From Bradyrhizobium manausense (lineage in GTDB: Bacteria; Pseudomonadota; Alphaproteobacteria; Rhizobiales; Xanthobacteraceae): DNA of 64,000 bases. The stretch lies in contig NZ_JAFCJI010000001.1 of the NCBI RefSeq assembly GCF_018131105.1, positions 1,302,001 through 1,366,000 of the forward strand, read 5' to 3'. The position numbers and the translations under genes are program-made. Below, piece by piece: positions 60,696 through 64,000 of the stretch (positions are counted from its first letter, which is position 1; every line of letters starts with the position of its first letter). The notes under the pieces are model-generated. The model worked only from the letters and a program-made list of their open reading frames with translations, had not been told where the DNA came from and made no database searches.

Positions 60696-61670
60696 ATGGG
60701 ACGACGTTCTGAGCGCTTGAGCAGGCAAGGTGCGCTCGCTGGCGATGCCGGTGAGGGTGATGTTATCCAGGTGGTGTCGCGCGCGTTCGACGTGTTGCGA
60801 TGCTTCGAGGGCCACGATGCGAGGCTCGGCAATCTCGAGATTTCAAATCGCTGCGGTCTGCCGCGTTCGACGGTGTCGCGGCTCACGCACACGCTGACGC
60901 GCATGGGGCAACTGGTTTACCTGCCGCGTGACCAGAAGTATCGGATCGGTCCGAGCGCGGTGGCGATGAGCGCCTCGATGATGAAGGGTGCACAGCTGCG
61001 CAGCATGATCCGTCAGCGGCTGCAGGAAGTCGCCGAGCAATTGCCCGGCACCGTCGGCTTCGTCGTGCCCGACCGCTTCCACTTGGTCTATCTCCAGTTC
61101 GCGCGCTCACCGTCTGCGCTCGGCCTGCACGAGGGCACCGGCAGCCGCATCTCGATGGCCTCGACTGCGGCGGGCGCGGCCTACAGCGCGGCGCTGGCGC
61201 CCGAGGTCGGCGATGCCTTCATCAACGACATGGAGCGCGAAGCGCCGGAAGCTGCAAAGATCCTGCGGCCCCGCATCGAGGCCAACAGGCAGTCGCTGCG
61301 CGAGCGCGGCTACGTGACGGCCTGCGGTTTGTGGAGCCCGCACATCAATGGCCTCGCGGTCCCGATCTGGTCACCGCAGTACCAGACCTTCGTCGTCATC
61401 ACGATCGGCCTGCTCTCGGCGATGTACGACGAACAGCGTCTGCATGCGGAGGTCGCGCCGGTGATGCTGGCGCTCGGCCGTTCGCTGGGCAGCCTGATGG
61501 AAGGCGCCGAAGGCGACGCCTTCAACAGCCGCATCTCGCGCAAACCGGTCGCCATGGCCGTGCATAACAATAACAAGCCGATCCATTCGGAGGGAGTGAA
61601 TGAACTGGAAGCCGGAACTCGACGAGCTCGCCCGGCGCGAAGCCTTCGCGCAGGAGATGGGCGGCGTTGA
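60696..61670 (+). CDS. IclR-family regulator linked to the carboxylase and TAXI genes
   Basis: A 324-residue IclR regulator. The winged helix is at about residues 22-80 (QVVSRAFDVLRCFEGHDARLGNLEISNRCGLPRSTVSRLTHTLTRMGQLVYL), and the effector domain continues to about residue 275. The last 23 or so residues (VNELEAGTRRARPARS...) are basic, unlike the family. They are read from the first 71 bp of the carboxyltransferase gene in another frame. It is probably co-transcribed and translationally linked with that gene and divergent from the biotin carrier. Confidence 0.88.
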   Translation: MGRRSERLSRQGALAGDAGEGDVIQVVSRAFDVLRCFEGHDARLGNLEISNRCGLPRSTVSRLTHTLTRMGQLVYLPRDQKYRIGPSAVAMSASMMKGAQLRSMIRQRLQEVAEQLPGTVGFVVPDRFHLVYLQFARSPSALGLHEGTGSRISMASTAAGAAYSAALAPEVGDAFINDMEREAPEAAKILRPRIEANRQSLRERGYVTACGLWSPHINGLAVPIWSPQYQTFVVITIGLLSAMYDEQRLHAEVAPVMLALGRSLGSLMEGAEGDAFNSRISRKPVAMAVHNNNKPIHSEGVNELEAGTRRARPARSLRAGDGRR

Positions 61671-63159
61671 CAAGGTCAAGCGACAGCATGACCAGGGCCG
61701 GCTGACTGTTCGGGAACGCATCGACAAGCTGATCGACGAGAATAGCTTCCACGAGATCGGTGCCGTCTCCGGCATCGGCGAGTACGATCCCAGGGGCGAG
61801 CTGAAGACTGTGACGCCGGCGAACTGCGTGTTCGGCCGCGCGCGTATCGACGGCCGCACGGTCGTGGTGGTCGGCGACGATTTCACCGTGCGCGGCGGCT
61901 CGGCCGATGCGTCGATCTCGGCAAAGCCGTTGATGGCGGAGGAGATGGCGCACGACTTTCGTCTCCCCATCGTCCGCATCATCGAAGGCTCCGGCGGCGG
62001 CGGCTCGGTCAAGACCATCGAGACCAAGGGCGCGGCGAATTTGCCCGGAGGAATCGGCGGTACGCGCTGGTATCGCTTCACGACGGAAAACCTGTCGCGC
62101 GTGCCTGTCGTCGCGCTCGGCCTCGGCTCGGTCGCGGGCCTGGGTGCCGCGCGTCTTGCCGCCAGCCACTATTCCATCATGACAAGGAAATCCGCGATGT
62201 TCGTCGCGGGGCCGCCTGTGGTGAAGGCGCTCGGGCAGGACCTCACAAAGGAAGAGCTCGGTGGCGCCGACATCCAGACGCGCGCCGGCGCGGTCGATCA
62301 TGCCGTCGACACCGAGGAGGAGGCGTTTGCCTGCGCGCGGCGCTTTCTCTCTTATCTGCCGTCATCGGTCTACGAACTCCCGGCGACCTTGCCCTGCGCC
62401 GATAATCCGGAGCGCATCGAAGAAGCGCTGATGAACGCGGTGCCGCGCAACCGCAAGCAGGTCTACAAGATACGGCCGATCGTGGAATCGGTCGTCGACA
62501 AGGGCTCGTTCTTCGAGGTCGCAGGGAATTTCGGCAAACCGATCATCGTCGGTCTGGCGCGGCTCGAGGGCAGGGCGGTGATGGTGCTCGCCAGCGACAG
62601 CTTTCACTATGGCGGCTCGTGGACGGCGGATGCCTGCCAGAAGGTGGTGCGCTGGGTCGACTTCGCAGAGACCTTCCATCTTCCGATCGTCTATCTCATG
62701 GATTGCCCCGGCTTCATGATCGGGCTCGATGCCGAGAAGGCGGCCACCATCCGCCACGGCGTCCGCGCGATGGCCGCGGTCAACCAGACCACCGTGCCCT
62801 GGTGCACCGTCATCCTGCGCAACGCGTTCGGCGTTGCCGGTGTCGTGCATCAGCCGGCCGACCGCTTCTCGATCCGCTACGCCTGGCCGTCGGCCTATTG
62901 GGGCTCGTTGCCGCTCGAAGGCGGCATCGAAGCCGCTTACCGTGCCGACATTGATGCGGCCGAAGACAAGGCCGCCAAGCTCAACGAGATCCAGGAGCGG
63001 CTGAACAAGCTGCGCTCGCCGTTCCGCTCGGCCGAAAAATTCTGGGTCGAGGAGATCATCGATCCCCGCAAGACGCGCTCGCTGCTGTGTGAGTTCGCGC
63101 GCCTCGCCGAGCCCCTGCGCAAGGCGGGACCGCCGGAGAACATGACGATCCGGCCGTAA
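61600..63159 (+). CDS. Acyl-CoA carboxylase beta (carboxyltransferase) subunit
   Basis: A 519-residue carboxyltransferase of the PccB/AccD5 type, transferring CO2 between carboxybiotin and an acyl-CoA. It has an N-terminal crotonase-like half (GRARIDGRTVVVVGDDFTVRGGS, GSGGGGSVKTIETKG) and a C-terminal half (ALEGRAVMVLASDS region, MDCPGFMIGLDAEKAATIRHGVRAMAAV). The PccB-type SARIH segment is not clear, so the acyl substrate cannot be stated. The start lies 71 bp inside iclR, preceded by CGGAGGGAGTGA. Biotin carboxylase is absent from the neighbourhood. Confidence 0.9.
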   Translation: MNWKPELDELARREAFAQEMGGVDKVKRQHDQGRLTVRERIDKLIDENSFHEIGAVSGIGEYDPRGELKTVTPANCVFGRARIDGRTVVVVGDDFTVRGGSADASISAKPLMAEEMAHDFRLPIVRIIEGSGGGGSVKTIETKGAANLPGGIGGTRWYRFTTENLSRVPVVALGLGSVAGLGAARLAASHYSIMTRKSAMFVAGPPVVKALGQDLTKEELGGADIQTRAGAVDHAVDTEEEAFACARRFLSYLPSSVYELPATLPCADNPERIEEALMNAVPRNRKQVYKIRPIVESVVDKGSFFEVAGNFGKPIIVGLARLEGRAVMVLASDSFHYGGSWTADACQKVVRWVDFAETFHLPIVYLMDCPGFMIGLDAEKAATIRHGVRAMAAVNQTTVPWCTVILRNAFGVAGVVHQPADRFSIRYAWPSAYWGSLPLEGGIEAAYRADIDAAEDKAAKLNEIQERLNKLRSPFRSAEKFWVEEIIDPRKTRSLLCEFARLAEPLRKAGPPENMTIRP

Positions 63160-63167
63160 GCTCTCCC

Positions 63168-63246
63168 CGTCATTGCGCGTGAAGCAAAGCAATCCAGAAT
63201 CTCGCGGCGGAAAAGTCTGGATTGCCTCGCTTCGCGCGCAATGACG
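63168..63246. repeat. Intergenic palindromic repeat, CGTCATTGCG family
   Basis: A 79-bp palindrome with ends CGTCATTGCGCG and CGCGCAATGACG and inner arms AGCAATCCAGA and TCTGGATTGCC. It is the second copy of the element at 19456-19539. It begins 9 bp after the carboxyltransferase stop, where it can act as a terminator. Confidence 0.8.
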
Positions 63247-63401
63247 GTTGTTGCGCGCTCCGGTTACGCGCGAAAGGAGTTTAACGCACGTTAACTCCGC
63301 CCAAAGACCGCCATTTTCGGCCGTTGTTCAGACGCATTTCGGCCAAACCAATATTGGTCTCTCGTCGCCGGGGCAGGATCCTCCAATTCGGATTCCTGCA
63401 A

Positions 63402-63938
63402 ATGATCAAGCCAGTTCTTTCTGCGTTCATTTTTGTTGTCGCCGCCTCAGCCACAGCGGAAGCGCGGCCCTATCGCGCTCTTCAGGCGCCTGGGTGCAAC
63501 GTCACCATGCCCTGCGACTTCTCGTATGCGCAGCCGCGCCGCGAGCGGGCTCAGAGGCCGTCATTACAGGCCTATCGCACGACACAGATGACGGTGACCA
63601 ACGCGGGTTACACCGCCACCACCATCAGCGCTACCGGCGATCGTGTCATCGGCGGTCGTCCGGCCGGATGCCCGTCGTCCTTCTGCGGCTGCGGCGCGGC
63701 GTTGCGCGTATTCGGTCATCTTGTGCCGGAATTGAATCTCGCGTCGAACTGGCTGCGCTTTCCGCGCGCGGCGCCGGCGCCGGGGATGGTCGCGGCGCGA
63801 CGCGGACATGTCTTCGTTCTGGAGCAGCCCCTCGGCGGAGACATGTGGATGGCGTATGACGCCAATTCGGGCGGTCACGCCACGCGCATGCACGCGCGGT
63901 CGCTGCGGGGCTACACCATCGTCAACCCGCGCGCCTGA
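63402..63938 (+). CDS. Secreted hypothetical protein with a possible Cys-His catalytic pair
   Basis: A 178-residue protein with an N-terminal signal peptide (MIKPVLSAFIFVVAASATAEA). The C-terminal half (about residues 85-175) contains GCPSSFCGCGAALRVFG, RRGHVFVLE and YDANSGGHATRMHARSL. This resembles, loosely, a family of small secreted alphaproteobacterial proteins with a CHAP/NlpC-like order: Cys near an N-terminal helix, His on a strand after a Pro-Gly turn, then Asn or His. The ATG at 63402 gives a clean signal peptide; the frame is open upstream to 63324. Activity is unproven. Confidence 0.65.
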   Translation: MIKPVLSAFIFVVAASATAEARPYRALQAPGCNVTMPCDFSYAQPRRERAQRPSLQAYRTTQMTVTNAGYTATTISATGDRVIGGRPAGCPSSFCGCGAALRVFGHLVPELNLASNWLRFPRAAPAPGMVAARRGHVFVLEQPLGGDMWMAYDANSGGHATRMHARSLRGYTIVNPRA

Positions 63939-63965
63939 GCAAACGGCGAGGGTGCTCGGGCTCCA

Positions 63966-64000
63966 TCACACCCGCAGCACCTTGCCCGGGTTCATGATGT
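63966..64000 (-). CDS. C-terminal end of an FAD-linked oxidase/dehydrogenase (partial)
   Basis: Reading leftward, the last codons are IMNPGKVLRV followed by TGA at 63966. 'D-P-x-x-I-M-N-P-G-K-V' is the characteristic C-terminus of GlcD/D-lactate-dehydrogenase-type FAD-binding oxidases. Only ten codons lie in the window, so this is a motif match at the very end of a gene whose body lies beyond 64000. It is convergent with the secreted protein gene, 27 bp apart. Confidence 0.6.
   Translation of the reverse strand, partial: IMNPGKVLRV

Overview
The window looks like chromosomal DNA of a GC-rich alphaproteobacterium, most probably Bradyrhizobium or a close relative. Pointers are the third-position GC bias, small DUF6894-type and IalB-type proteins, Irr/ICE-like boxes at iron genes, several families of intergenic palindromes, and a gene content dominated by ABC, TRAP and RND transport plus sugar-acid and CoA-thioester catabolism. 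The genus is inference from style, not from a marker gene. I see no phage, insertion sequence, CRISPR array or rRNA. One tRNA (Gln, CTG) is present.

Layout. 1-1.9 kb: a truncated gene, a DUF6894-type small protein and a LuxR-type regulator. 2-7.4 kb: an RND efflux pump (permease and adaptor) divergent from a TetR regulator, with two operator-like palindromes between them. 7.4-10.4 kb: amidase, RNase Z, small protein. 10.4-15.6 kb: an IclR regulator divergent from a compact operon (DapA-family lyase, four-carbon acid-sugar kinase, PdxA2-type dehydrogenase, iron-dependent alcohol dehydrogenase), with a perfect palindrome between them. 15.8 kb: tRNA-Gln. 16-19.4 kb: DUF1428 protein, TetR regulator and a divergent arylsulfatase. 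19.6-24.5 kb: IalB-like protein and a second RND pump. 25.4-33.6 kb: an iron-uptake block with two tandem TonB-dependent siderophore receptors, PiuC-type hydroxylase, ExbB, ExbD and TonB. 33.6-37.1 kb: membrane protein, site-2 protease, LysR/EamA pair, GFA protein.

37.2-49.1 kb is a large sugar or sugar-acid catabolic region built around a LacI regulator. Leftward lie an IlvD-type dehydratase and two SDR dehydrogenases. Rightward lie a complete ABC importer, a DenD-like dehydrogenase, a KDG-type kinase and a KDPG-type aldolase. Matching LacI-type operators sit on both sides of lacI, one of them inside its own 3' end. 49.1-53.6 kb holds CoA-thioester genes: an SCP2-type thiolase, a CaiB/BaiF CoA-transferase, and a thiolase-like protein that has lost its nucleophilic cysteine and is translationally coupled to a DUF35 protein.

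53.7-63.9 kb: a 33-residue membrane protein, an AhpD-like protein, a MazG-like pyrophosphohydrolase, then a TAXI-TRAP transporter in an operon with a three-domain glutaminase-STAS-cyclic-nucleotide-binding protein. Next to it are an orphan biotin carrier, an IclR regulator and an acyl-CoA carboxyltransferase, with no biotin carboxylase. The window ends in a secreted cysteine-containing protein and the last codons of an FAD-linked oxidase.

The best candidates for undescribed biology are the TAXI-TRAP/glutaminase-STAS-cNMP/split-carboxylase region (55-63 kb), the IclR-DapA-DUF1537-PdxA2-FeADH operon (10.4-15.6 kb), and the Cys-less thiolase/DUF35 pair (52.1-53.6 kb).
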